A stretch of 64,000 nucleotides of DNA from Massariosphaeria phaeospora (Eukaryota; Ascomycota; Dothideomycetes; Pleosporales), in the NCBI GenBank assembly GCA_011032825.1, contig JAADJZ010000005.1, positions 935,001-999,000 of the forward strand, in the 5' to 3' direction. Below the pieces are notes generated by a model. That model searched no databases and had not been told where the DNA came from. It saw only the letters and a list, made by a program, of their open reading frames with translations. The translations under genes and the position numbers were made by a program. Position 1 is the first letter of the stretch. The number at the start of each line of letters is the position of its first letter. This document shows positions 19,301 through 30,275 of the stretch, piece by piece.

Positions 19301-21683
19301 TGATGCCGGTGCTAATTGTGTTGCACGTACCAACGAGGGGCTAACACCGCTCGACATCGCTATGCAGAAGGGCAAGTGCGAGGATATCGTAGCACTTTTA
19401 ACCTCTAGATGCCGGGACTTCATCTTCCAGAGTACCAACTATCAGTCAATCTTCCTGGATGCCATCAAGCTTCGAAATTCAGAGATAGCATCGAAGATAC
19501 TTGAGCTCGCGTATGCGGACGGACAACTCGAGTCTATCGACCTAAGCCTTGCTTTATGCCATGCGGTCTACTTCGGCTATCTTGAACTCACTGACTACCT
19601 TTTGTCTTTGGGTGCGGACCCACATGCTGACGTGGTCATGGAAGGAGAGGCAGGAAAACCTAGCTGGGTTGCGGCTAGCATTCATCACTCTGGAGCCATC
19701 AAACTATTCCTGGACCATGGAAAATTGGACGTGACAGAATTCTCAGAGGGGCACACTATGCTCACGGCAATTGTATCGTACGCTTCCAACGAACCACACG
19801 ATCGTTCGGCCGCCGAATCGTTTGACTTGCTGCTAGAAGCAGGGTCAGATGTCAACACCGCTAGTCCCTATGGCGTGTACCCGTTGCAGGTCGCCATCGA
19901 GTGCATTCCACCTATTGGAAAGGCTTATGCCTTAATGGAGCGGCTTTGGTTCGTGAAGCGACTATTGAAAGCTGGCGCAGATCCAAATTTACCACTGGCA
20001 TTACACCATTTCCCCAAAGAAACTTACACGGTGGTCACGGAAGACGGCCAGGAATTCTGGTACCCACCTTTGCCGTACCAGAACATGACACCGCTGCAGT
20101 ACGCTATCATCAAAGGAGACCACCAGCTGGTTCAGTTGTTGCTCGATAATGGCGCGACCACCACCGCGACCGTTAACGATGGACGAAGTGCTCTCCAATT
20201 CTGCGCTGCGCCGGCTCACTACCAATTGCTAGATCCATCGACGGATACCCGTTCATTTGGGATCATTGCACAGGCACTTCTGGCCCGGGATGTGGACGTA
20301 CTTTATGAGGGGGCCCAAGGCAAGGTTGCTCTAGACCTCGCCGTGGAGAGTAATAATGCCGAGGTTGTGCGAGCCATTTTGATATTTCTTCGAGACACGC
20401 AGGGTTACAGCCGAACAGCATATGCCACCCGATTCAGAAGCTGGCTTTTGCTCATGTGGGGTATAGCTGAATTTTGTACCATCCCAACCAATTTTCTACG
20501 CTGGTTGTGTTTGATCAAGCTGACCGATATTCTTCAATTGGCCATGGACCAGTACGAGTTCATGAAGATATTGAAGCCTATCCATGAGCCTCTAGCGAGG
20601 CGAGTCGAGAACAGCGTCAACAAGCGAATATACCAGGGGTTTGTTTCTGAGACTTTGTCAATGCTCATTCAGTTGGACTCGGCATGGGATGATGCGATTA
20701 AATGGGGACACTGGGGCTGTGTCTGCGCTTTCATCGAAAGCGACCTATATGGGCAGACTTCTGAACTCGACCTCCAGGCAGCTCTTCAAACGTTAAGATA
20801 TGCAGTGGAGACCGAGAATGCAGCTGTGCTTACAAAGTTTATGGGAACAAGCCCGTCTTCCCAATCCCTAGCCGCTAGTCCTCCAGACGCCGCTTTACAG
20901 GAGTTTTGGAAAACATGTCAAGTGGCGTTATCCGCTTTCTCGCCAGCTAATCTACAGAGGCTGCATGGTATAGTCGACGCCGGAGGCTTCTTCCCCGTCA
21001 AAGCCATCGAGAATCTCGAGACGCAGGGATTTGTAGAAGCACAAACCGAGGGCGGCATGGCTCAAGTCATTACCAACGGTGGTTTTGGAGAGATACCATT
21101 TCAGCCACCTGACGACGAAGCTACTCACACACAGGACGGCGTATACTCGGCTGAATACTCTGGTCCTGACTATGCGGCCTACCCTAGATCGACGTACACG
21201 CAGCAGCCCTATCTAGACCAGCCATCCGGGACCACCCAAATGTCGAACTATATAGTGCCTAGCTATACTTCCCAGTACACATCGGACGAAACCCCGCTTC
21301 CATATGTGGCACCTGCAGCCTACAACTCCACCATCTACCCACCAAATCTTAGCGCGAATACAGCATACTATGCACCGTATTACGACGCAGTGGAAACACA
21401 CAAATTTCGTCACAATAAACCTCCAGATCCCTCCCTCTTTCCAGCTGAAGGGACCAGGTTGGCGCTCGATACAGCAATGTCAACCTGGGAGGCTAAGGTC
21501 AAGGAGTTAGACTCGCGCTTCGATAACGCACCTCCGGTTCACAGAACGGCCCTTCCAGAAGACTCACACGTACCACCCTCATATGGTGATCGAGAAGATT
21601 TTCGGGTAGCAAATGCACAGCAGTTCCCTTCTCTCAACCTGAGTACGTCGGATCTTCGACATCGCCGCTCTCATGTACAGTGA
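16348..21683 (+). CDS. Protein kinase / Sel1 / ankyrin-repeat protein
   Basis: Five exons (16348-16377, 16424-16735, 16789-16923, 16981-19238, 19286-21683) with four 46-57 bp introns give 1,710 residues in one frame. The N-terminal kinase domain (about 55-385) shows GEGVSYKVW as the Gly loop, YAVKQIK with its Lys, HGDLKLDNVL as catalytic loop (Gly replaces the usual Arg, so non-RD), LSDFGHS and YNAPEV. About residue 450 is a Sel1-like repeat (AMAYLVGFGTRRDKSEGEQW). Residues about 550-1330 contain ankyrin-type repeats (GDSALMYACKLGDSQAAQHL, GADVNIRDSHGRTPVH, GSDVNTASPYGVYPLQVAIE). The last 260 residues are Tyr/Pro-rich and probably disordered. Partner and substrate are unknown. The first 30 bp exon is the least certain part. 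It ends 102 bp from the convergent hydrolase gene. Confidence 0.85.
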
Positions 21684-21785
21684 TCATTCCAGCTACTTCA
21701 CTAGCAAGGTCATGGAAATTCGAGGATGAGATTTATAGTCAAAACCCGGAACGTTGAAGTACGTTTAACGGAGACACCCGTTGGC

Positions 21786-22616
21786 TTACTCGGCATTCCG
21801 CTCATCTTTCGCCACTTCCAACGCCAGCTCCACCATCTCCTTCTGCTTGGTAACAAAGACGCTATGGCACGTGTCATACACCTCCTTCCGAACCACAATC
21901 CCATCCTTCGCCGCCCGCTCAAGTACAATATCCTGATACACGCCCGGCATCGCCCCGTCCCTCGACGTATTCACATACGTGACAGGTACCTTCTTCCAGC
22001 ACTCCACACTCCCAGCCTGCGCACTAAACGTCGAGAGCGGAAAGCGCACCAGATGCGGCAGCGCCGCCTCGACATGTTTCGCCTCAGCACCCTCGCCGAA
22101 GAACATGGCGGCCGCATCGATCGGGAAACACAGCCCGTCGTCGTCGTTGCGCACGAACTGCTCCCACAGCGGGAAGAAGCCAGCGGCTTTGGCGATGTCG
22201 ATGACGCTGGTACCGGCCTGCAGCATGTATGCGCAGAGGTACAGCAGATGCACGACTCCCCCTCCTCCACTGCCGCCTGCCTTGTACAGCAGGTCGTCTG
22301 TCACGGCTTCGGTGCCGACGAGGCCGCCGTACGAGTGCATTACCATGAACACACGTTCGCCAGCTGCAACGCGGTCGCTGACGACGGCGCGTACCGCTTC
22401 CACATCTTCGGCGAAGGAGGCTGTTGGTGGAGAGGTTCCGCTGCAGCTGGGGAGGCGGGGGCAGTGCACGGAGAAGCCGGCAGAAGTGAGGGCGTCGCTG
22501 AAGGTTTGGTATGCGGGTGGTGTGTGCCAGGCACCGTGGACGAGTACGATGGTCGGGAGAGCGGCGTTTGCGGACATGGTAATGGTTATGATCGTGGGCT
22601 GGCGGTGTGGGTGCAA
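21786..22616 (-). CDS. Alpha/beta hydrolase
   Basis: One exon, 276 residues from the first ATG; the second ATG at 22577 (263 residues, starting MSANAALP) fits the family better because the core strand PTIVLVHGAWHTP follows directly. Seen: the oxyanion motif VHGAW, the nucleophile elbow MHSYGG with its Ser, and a late DTCHS that supplies the catalytic His. This set is typical of small AB_hydrolase_1/6 proteins (esterase, hydroxynitrile-lyase or methylesterase-like). Substrate cannot be deduced. No signal peptide, so probably cytosolic. Convergent with the kinase/ankyrin gene. Confidence 0.8.
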   Translation of the reverse strand: MHPHRQPTIITITMSANAALPTIVLVHGAWHTPPAYQTFSDALTSAGFSVHCPRLPSCSGTSPPTASFAEDVEAVRAVVSDRVAAGERVFMVMHSYGGLVGTEAVTDDLLYKAGGSGGGGVVHLLYLCAYMLQAGTSVIDIAKAAGFFPLWEQFVRNDDDGLCFPIDAAAMFFGEGAEAKHVEAALPHLVRFPLSTFSAQAGSVECWKKVPVTYVNTSRDGAMPGVYQDIVLERAAKDGIVVRKEVYDTCHSVFVTKQKEMVELALEVAKDERNAE

Positions 22617-23248
22617 ATAATCTAGACAGCGAGGCCAGCCGAGAGGTACGCAGATAGATATATAAGTAGGTAGGTAGGTAGGTAAGAAGGTACTTGAATA
22701 ATCCGGCTTACGAAAAGCTACACCGCAACCAGGGTGTACCGATCATCTACTAGTATCTGCTCCAAGCACGGGGATGCCTAGGTACAAATAGACTCGCACG
22801 ATTAGGCGTACCTTTTTCCCAAAGGAGCCGCGGAGTCTGCCAAGATGCTGACTTTGCTCCCATTATCGGCATGACTATGCAACCTGAGCCTAGATTTACC
22901 TAATTAGCTACATTCTGTTATGAGTATGCGGTGTACATGTATGAATGAACGAGATTCAGCTGGAAGTCGTTAGCTGACTCTACCACTAGCGATTTAGTCC
23001 ACCGGCTAGTGACTTAGCAGTAAGCGGCTAATGCAGCGCGAAAAGTTATGATTGGATGGCTTAAACCTCGTGAGAAATATGCGGGGGGCGATGATCGAGA
23101 CGAATACAGCTTGAGCAGTCAGTGTCGTGCTATCTATACAATAAACAAGAGCCTCCTACTTTGTACAACAAGTCGCAGAGTCATACTGTATCTATCTAGT
23201 ACATCCCACTCCTCCATCCTTGGCAAGAAGGCAATCTTTCGTACTCCT
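22617..23248. other. Intergenic region
   Basis: Contains a short GTAG tetranucleotide run at about 22666-22684, near the hydrolase start. Nothing else recognised. Confidence 0.5.
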
Positions 23249-24466
23249 TCACAAGTGCATAAACAACGCCGGAGCTATGTCAATACCAGCAAGACATATT
23301 CGCGTGTTCGGGGTTTGAGGATACACTTCGGAGCGCCTCCAATTGCCACCACTCTGCAGATCCGAATCAGACTGTACAGGATGATGCCTGGCGACCACCT
23401 CGCAGCCCGGTCTCACCAGCGACACCACGTCCTGGTACCTCGACGCAGCAACTTCCAAGCGCGTCAACGCCACCAAGCTCTTGAAGTCGCCCTGCGTATT
23501 GGTGCGCAGCCACTTGCCCGCGTTACAGACGCGCAGCCACTGTAGAGTATTCTTGACCGGGTCCAACGCATCGGCTAGGTCCTGCGGGCAGATGAGTATG
23601 CTATCTTCGGAGATGAAGTGCAGTGGAATGGGTGGTAAGAACCAATAGGATGGTGACGATGTCTGTGCAATGGCTATGGATAACGTAGTCAGATGCGTTG
23701 CGGTCGTAAGCAGTAACTTGATTGTTGCCATGCGAAGCGGAACGCCGCCGAGGTCGAGAGTTGTGAGGTTGTGGGTCCGTTCGGCTGGCGAGAAGGCGAT
23801 ACCAGACGGGTAATCATAAGCATGGGGGTAGCGGAACTGGTCGGTTACAGCGAGGTGCTCGACGCGGCGGTTGGGCTGCTGTAGTATATCGAGTATGATA
23901 TGTGCGGGAAAGAACGAACTTTGCCACCCCTGCGGATCATACGAGCGCGTGATTTGCACCACTACTTTCCGGGTAGGTTCCAGTTGCGCGAGGAGACATC
24001 CGAGCCGCTCGGCGAGCCGCTGAGCGCGGCGCTCGAGGGGCCTGAATGGTGGGCGCTGGCCAAGGTGGCTTATCGTAATAGTGAGTTCATCCAAGCGCGG
24101 CAGCATCTCGTCGAGGAGATTTTTGAACTCTAACACGTCAGAATGAAAGCCCAGGCCAAACCGTAGTTCCATTGTCTTGACACGTCTTCGCAGCGCTGGT
24201 TGATCCTGTAAGAAATTTGCTAGGCGTTCCATCGCCTCTCTTCTGTGGCCTTCTGAAAGCAGTTCGAAGGTAACATCACGAAAGATCTGTGCTTGTGTAC
24301 ATTTCCGAAAGCAGCTGTGTGTGCGGGCGAGATTAAGGAGGTCTGCTCTCTCGGAGAGATGTTGCGGAATCATGTCGACGATTTCTTGCGCGAGCGACGA
24401 AAGACATGTAACGATGGGTTTCGATGGAGTAGAACAGGGCCTGGTGCGATTAGATTGTGGCGACAT
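23249..24466 (-). CDS. F-box-like protein
   Basis: One frame of 405 residues. Residues about 22-65 (LSSLAQEIVDMIPQHLSERADLLNLARTHSC, with FRDVTFEL) look like an F-box, suggesting an SCF substrate receptor. The middle has LRR-like segments (LTTLDLGGVPL, LTTLSIAIAQ, TLQWLRVCNAGKW, LVALTRLEVAASRY). The last 55 residues change character and lose the pattern. A GTGAGA site near the change point could be a missed intron donor, or the frame may be broken, so the true C-terminus is uncertain. Confidence 0.65.
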   Translation of the reverse strand: MSPQSNRTRPCSTPSKPIVTCLSSLAQEIVDMIPQHLSERADLLNLARTHSCFRKCTQAQIFRDVTFELLSEGHRREAMERLANFLQDQPALRRRVKTMELRFGLGFHSDVLEFKNLLDEMLPRLDELTITISHLGQRPPFRPLERRAQRLAERLGCLLAQLEPTRKVVVQITRSYDPQGWQSSFFPAHIILDILQQPNRRVEHLAVTDQFRYPHAYDYPSGIAFSPAERTHNLTTLDLGGVPLRMATIKLLLTTATHLTTLSIAIAQTSSPSYWFLPPIPLHFISEDSILICPQDLADALDPVKNTLQWLRVCNAGKWLRTNTQGDFKSLVALTRLEVAASRYQDVVSLVRPGCEVVARHHPVQSDSDLQSGGNWRRSEVYPQTPNTRICLAGIDIAPALFMHL

Positions 24467-25049
24467 CGTTACTTTTAATGCGATGCGATGAGATAAGCTG
24501 AAATGAGAAGACGGAGTGATGTATGTTAAGGCAAAAGTAGTTGCTCAAAGTGTGTAGAGTGTATGGGTGGGTGGGTACACTGGCTTAATTATTGTCAGCG
24601 AAATATGTTCTATGTGAGAGAATTTTTTGGGGTGTTGGACTGGTCAACCTAACCATGGTACGTCTCAAAATCAAGCCAGGCAACAAGATTCGCAACCACA
24701 AAGCAATCCAATAGAATGACCGTTACATTATGCTAGATGATATATGTATGTGTGGGAGTGTTCTAAACCGGCATATTCGAGGTACCTAAACAGTCGTTTG
24801 GGATTCGCCGGTTGATCCATATCGATTAGGGTTGGTAAGTTCAAAGCAGAGATTTACTTAGGTAGAGAAATAACAGGCAATGGCCATATATTGTAATTGT
24901 TCTGAAAAGATATTTTTTAGCAAGTATATGCGCATCATTTTAGAACTTGTTAGTTAGATGTAAAGCGATGTCTGCGTAAATTAGCCACAACTGGAGAAAC
25001 ATACAAGCGAGAAAGGGTGTCTTGAAGTTACGAACTTGATTGATCTGGT
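24467..25049. other. Intergenic region, AT-rich
   Basis: Upstream of the F-box gene and downstream of the ZIP gene. No gene or repeat recognised. Confidence 0.5.
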
Positions 25050-26576
25050 CTAAGCCCAAGCACCGACTAGTGCCATCAGTGCCGCACCTCCTACGACACT
25101 GGCACATGCCTGTAGTCGTCGCTTTCCGGTCAAAACGATATAGCTCTCGTCGCTGAGGAAGTCCTCGGCGAGTAACTCAACAAGCCCTGCGAATAATAGT
25201 AAACCACTCGAGATTGCATTCATGAAGCCGACAGTCAGGAGGCCAGTTTGGCTCGCCGGATCGTACAGGTTATGGATACCTAGTCCAATTGCTTGCCCGA
25301 TGGGCGTTGTAGTGCCATAGGCAACTGCCATCAACCAAGGCTTGGGCGAGCCGGCAGGAAATCGGATTGCGCTAATCCGCGAGCCAAGCGCGAAACCTTC
25401 GAACGTCTGGTGGAACGATATGGCTACTAGAAGCACGACGAAGGAGGTGCCAGTCGCTACAGAGAGAGCCATGCCAATGAAGACGCTGTGGAACAAAATG
25501 CCGGCTTCAAGGAGGAGACACTGGAGTAGCTGCTTTCTGTGCTGCGCCTCGGTCATTTCAGGAGTTTCAGTGTGATGGTGAGCGGACGTGTGTTGTGCAG
25601 TCTTCCGTGAAGATGGCCCTGAAAGCAGGCGAGAATCGTCTTCAGAATCGTCGACATCCGCGGGCCCAAGCTCCTCAAGGTCTAGATCTAAATCGGAATC
25701 TTCATCGTCACCCCGGGCATCTGCTACGCGGGTCTTCGGGGCCGTGTAAGGTCGTGAGGAGGCAGCTGGAACAGACGGCGATTGACTTGGCATGAGATTG
25801 TCCGACGAAGCCGTCACGTCGTGGAGTGTTATGTCTGGAACATGGCCGTTAGTGCGTGTGGCACTTGACCTATATCGGCCGTAGCTGTTGCTGTTGCTCC
25901 TCCTGTGTCCTGGCCGGGCATGTGCGTTGTGGCCGTCTAGCTTGAGCGACTCGTAGTCGACCGAGTGGGAGTGGCCGGCACCCTTGGAGGCGAAGAACAT
26001 CTCAATGCCCACCACGGCAAACACAGACACCATGGCTATCAGGCCGGGCGTGGCCGGATATCCCTTGTTCCAGAAGTAGGGCAGACACGGGTCTGTAAGC
26101 GATTCGAAGGCCGTGGGGAGCAGATGCACAAAGGCCGTGGCAATGAGCACGCCGGTCCCAAAGTGCCGCGCGAGGAAGAGGAATTGGTGCGGTATGGGGA
26201 TCTTGGGAAAACGCCGCACGACGATGGGGAAGGAGCACGCTAGCGCTGCGTCAGTCTGCATCTGGCCACAGTTTCGGGGGGGGAGGGGGACTACGTACCG
26301 GCAGTGCTCAAGGCAAGGATGAGCACCAGGGCAAAGACGTGGAGGGGCGTGTTGTAGGCGCCTCGGCCACTCTTGGTGCCGCACGTCGGCTGCCCATCAG
26401 TCTGTCGTCGGTGCAGCTCAGCGCGGAGCAGGTGGGTAGGGACGTCGGCGAACGAGCGGCCTGAAACTATCGAGCGCCCCGAGTTAGGACGCGGATCAGC
26501 TATACGGGCGCCACCGGCATCGACTGCACGCGACGGGAGACTTGCCTGGAGGTTGTTGGGCGTCGCGGGCGGGCAT
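25050..26576 (-). CDS. ZIP-family zinc/iron transporter
   Basis: Three exons, 26576-26546, 26460-26299 and 26245-25050, give 462 residues. The second intron is GT-AG (53 bp); the first (26545-26461, 85 bp) fits only as a GC-AG intron, with CCAG|GCAAGT as donor and TCCTAAC as branch site. It joins the frame exactly and gives CGTKSGRGAYNTPLHVFALVLILALS, the expected first ZIP helix. Eight helices can be drawn; the metal-site helices are LFHSVFIGMALSV and FHQTFEGFALGS. The cytoplasmic loop between helices 3 and 4 is long, acidic and His-rich (SAHHHTETPE). Family members import Zn2+ or Fe2+ across the plasma membrane; which metal cannot be told. Four 10 bp repeats lie directly upstream of the start. 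Confidence 0.88.
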
Positions 26577-27941
26577 GGCGACGATGCCAGACAATGCCAG
26601 ACAATGCCAGACGGTGCCAGACGGGCTGGTGAGAGAGCCAGCAGAGCCTGCGGAAGGCGCGACCGGGATGCGGTGTTGCGGTGTTGCGGGGGGAAGTCGC
26701 TGGATCGGTTGCTGTCACCTCTTGCTGCGTCGCCAGCTTCCTCACACGCCGCGTGTCCTCTCCACCGGACACATCGTCACTTCAGATGCGCCGCGACACG
26801 GTGGTGTTGGAGCGACCACGCCCACGCCCACACGGCACGGCACGGCATCGGAGCCACCGTCCCAGCGCCCACGAGCAGAAACGCCAAGCGGCGAGACGTG
26901 CGCAGCGCCTGGCCCGGGTGCGCAGTATCTTTAGAAACGCTAATCCAACGACACGAAGTCCATGACTCCAGGGTGCAAAGAGGGCATCGATAGAGATAAG
27001 AATGGGGAGTGGGAACGCGGGCCTGCGGCAATCATATGTCGCTTCGTTGCAAGCGCCGTCCCACGCCGCCCGCGAAGGGTTGCCTCAATCTCCAGCGTCT
27101 GGCTTGTATTGCCGTCCTGCATATGCGTGAATGGCGGCGGCCCCGGACATGCCGATCTCCCCCAAACCCACGTCCGCCTGCACCTTGACGGCAGCTGGTA
27201 ACATTAGGCTCGTCGTCGCGCGGCGTCCGATTCGGCAAGCGGACCCAGCCGTCGCCAAACCCTCATCAATACCAGACACTCCGACCTCAGCACAGGACCT
27301 GGATCCATAGCGTCAGCGACACTGAGCACCACCGCGTTCCAGAAAACACCAGAAGCCGCCATCAGTCAGCGATATACGCCCACGCAGGGACAGCTTTCTG
27401 CGCTATTTGCGTCGCCGGCCGTCTTCCAGGAACAGCTTCTATTTTTGCTGATCCAGCACGGAACATGCGCCGCAAGGCTGTCGGCTCCCTACATATCCCT
27501 CCCGTGATCCCGTCTCCAGCTGCGCTGCATTCTTCTGGAACCATTCCGCGCCTCTTCTCGAAACGGCAATCGACCACTGCATGATAGCTGTAGGTACCTA
27601 CGACGACATCTAATTGATCGCGAAGCTGATGTCGGCAGCGTACCCCAGAGAGGCACCCGCATGAGCCTAGTACTAATCGGGTCCTTGATAGTTGAATTCT
27701 CAGACCCCTCCTAGACGTCCAGTTGCACTCCAGCACTGTGGCAGCATCAGCCTATACCACCAGCCGGGCGTGGCCAGCACTGTCAGAAACAAAAATGGTG
27801 GCGAGTGAGCATGAATTAGGAAACTATTGCCTGGCTCTTCTTCGCGACTTCCTTACGGATATCCCATTCTGAGCCCACCATCGTCAACTTCCTCGAACCG
27901 GGGCAGTTGTACGGCGCTCCGCTGGCGCTGCGTGGGGAAGA
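26577..27941. other. Long divergent intergenic region
   Basis: Promoters of the ZIP and transcription factor genes. Apart from the 10 bp repeats at 26582-26622 I find no gene: the several open frames in this GC-rich stretch overlap each other and have no domain or splice support. Confidence 0.5.
26582..26622 (-). repeat. Four tandem 10 bp repeats just upstream of the ZIP start codon
   Basis: Units read GTCTGGCAYY on the gene strand, four times in register, ending 6 bp before the ATG at 26576. One unit per DNA turn. The sequence does not resemble the yeast zinc-responsive element ACCTTnAAGGT. Confidence 0.7.
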
Positions 27942-30275
27942 ATGATGACGAGCCAGAGGGAAGCTTCCAAGGGGAAACAGAGAAGCACTCCATCAGCCGT
28001 ACCCATTCAGCAAGACTTTCTTTTTGTCGACGCCTCCAAAGCGAAGAGTTCCCGCCAAGGTCGTCGCAATGCTCGATCTTTTGTTATGCAGAAGGCGCGC
28101 AGAGAAAATCCCTGGTCAACGAGTAAACATGCTGCGAAACAGAGAAAGAGCCCAGAGTCGACGAGTCCTGCGACCGTCGGCACGCCGGACCTGTCACACA
28201 CCCCCATCACCTCGACGCCTAGCCCTCCCCGAGCTCCGAATAATGGAGCCGACTTCTTTCCACAATTCGTCGACCCGAACCACTACTTAGTAGTCAAGCA
28301 AGAAATATGTTCAGATTGCCAGATATTCCTTTGTCGGCCAGGCCAGACGCTGTGTCCCCGATGTCTCCTGCTTCGACCTCCGATACCTGCCGAAGACCTC
28401 GACAACAGTCTGTTCGACCCATTTGGCACTGTCTCAGTGAACATTGATGGAAGGATGTCTGAACTCTTGGATCACTGTAAGTAGTTGGACCCTGCATGCT
28501 CAAATTTCGACACCCAGGGCTTGGTGCCGACGCGGCGGGACGGAAGGCCCTTGTGCATTCGCCAGCGTCGAATGCCGACGAACCACCATACGAAAGGATG
28601 TTGCAGCCTTGAGCGGGTGTGGCAATGCCGGCGATTTCGGTGACATGACTTTGACTCAAATCCACAAAGGAACCTTGAGCAGGCACTGACATTCTTTTGC
28701 AGTTGTTACTGAAATGGCACCTACTACGATTGCCATAGACATTCGTCGCAAGTCCAATTTGATGAGGTTGGATTGGTTTGGTACCGCCATGAGCAACCCG
28801 GGCTTCATGCACAGCTTGCTTTGCACTGCTGCACTTCACCAATACTTTACTGGAAGAGGCGATGTCGATACTATCCTTTTCCACCGAGCCGAAGCCATAG
28901 CTGCGATCAACGCCGCGATATCAAGTCCGGATCCGAATCTAGGAATATCGGATGCGAACATCGGCGCTGTGTTCAATCTACTAAGTGTGGAGGAAAGCTT
29001 GTTCTTACCAGAACTTCTGCCGGCTCGGTCGCACGAAGAGCAACCTAACCAACGCGAAATCCATTTAAACGGGTTGCGCAGAATGGTGCAGCTGCGCGGA
29101 GGTCTGGGTGCAATAAACTCGAACCGCATACTGCAAGCCTTTATACTCTGGTGTGTGCCCTACTACTCCATTAGCCAACCCGAAACCGGTTTGGTATATG
29201 CTTACTGAGCATCAGGCATTCTACGGCGCACGCCATAGCTTCCTTTCAAACCCCATACCTTTCCACTATCGACTACATCAGTCCTGCATGGATCCCTCGT
29301 CATCCTCTGGGCTACCAGCCCGAGATATCAAGCCATCTACTTAATTACTGCCGTCAGGCTCGAATCAGGGAGTCCCTGACCGTATTAGTCGAGTCTACGC
29401 TCATCCTTATCGCCGATCTCAACGCTTGGTTCCCCGATCCAGACAGCCCTCTTGATCCGCTCGATATACAGAACTATTCATGTGTCTTGGAATGCATGCT
29501 GCTGAACTGGATTCGCGATAACGGACATATCATCAATCCTATTGAAGACGCTCTCTGCGTTGCGCTTCTGATATTCACCGTCCGCACGACTGAGGCATTG
29601 ACACGCGGAACCGAAAGGCATTTTTTGCACTTTCTCCCAAGCAGGCGGCTCGAAAAAGCATTGAGCGCAACAAGCCGTGGCGAGTGGGCATTCTGTCCGG
29701 ACCTTCTTTTTTGGATCCTTGCCATTGGCGCTATATCTGCGGAGGGGTCTGAACAGGCGTCGTGGTTCGTTTACCAGACATCGCTGGCTTGCGCTGAATT
29801 TGGGATCCAATCTGCGGCGGAAATGCTCGGTCGACTACACCTCTGTGGCTGGGTCAGCTTCAAGCTCGATGAAGCAGTGTGTCATCTATGGGAGAGGATT
29901 GTTAATCTCAGGTCAGAAAACCGAAAATTCCTGCCGATCAGGTCGTTTGCTTATACTTGAGTATTCTGCAATAGGCTCGAGCCCTACTCCGATAACTCCA
30001 TCACAGTTGGCCCGCTGCAATTCCAGGTGTCGGAGCCGGATTTGACAGACTGGCAGAACGTCGACTGGCTGGCTTCAAGCAACGAAACTCAAATGCACGA
30101 AGACATGTCCACGAGTGCGGACCAGGGCTTATATGATTTTGGCTCTAGCAGCTACGTACGTCCGTGCCCCACTCCTTTCAACATCCTACCCTGCGCGATT
30201 TTTGCTTATGCTGATATGTGCTGACGCTTGGCGTTCTAGGTCCTCCATCTCAGTAGCCATTACTACATGGGATAA
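27942..30275 (+). CDS. Fungal-specific transcription factor-like protein
   Basis: Five exons (27942-28476, 28703-29150, 29216-29911, 29975-30155, 30240-30275) give 631 residues; all junctions are GT-AG and in frame. The N-terminus has QQDFLFVDASK and a basic FVMQKARRENPW segment. After it comes FDPFGTVSVNIDGRMSELLDH, then a long helical region (SLLCTAALHQYFTG, HLNGLRRMVQLRGG, LESTLILIADLNAWF) as in the Fungal_trans_2 family. No standard Zn2Cys6 cluster is present; instead there is a compact C-x2-C-x4-C-x6-C-x2-C group (about residues 124-142). Intron 1 is 226 bp, long for this window. It probably acts in the nucleus, but DNA-binding ability and targets are unknown. Start could also be the next ATG at 27945. 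Confidence 0.8.

Noticed and set aside
26373..26993. 206-codon plus-strand frame in the ZIP upstream region
   Set aside because: Overlaps ZIP exons 1-2 antisense and the 10 bp repeat array; no domain.
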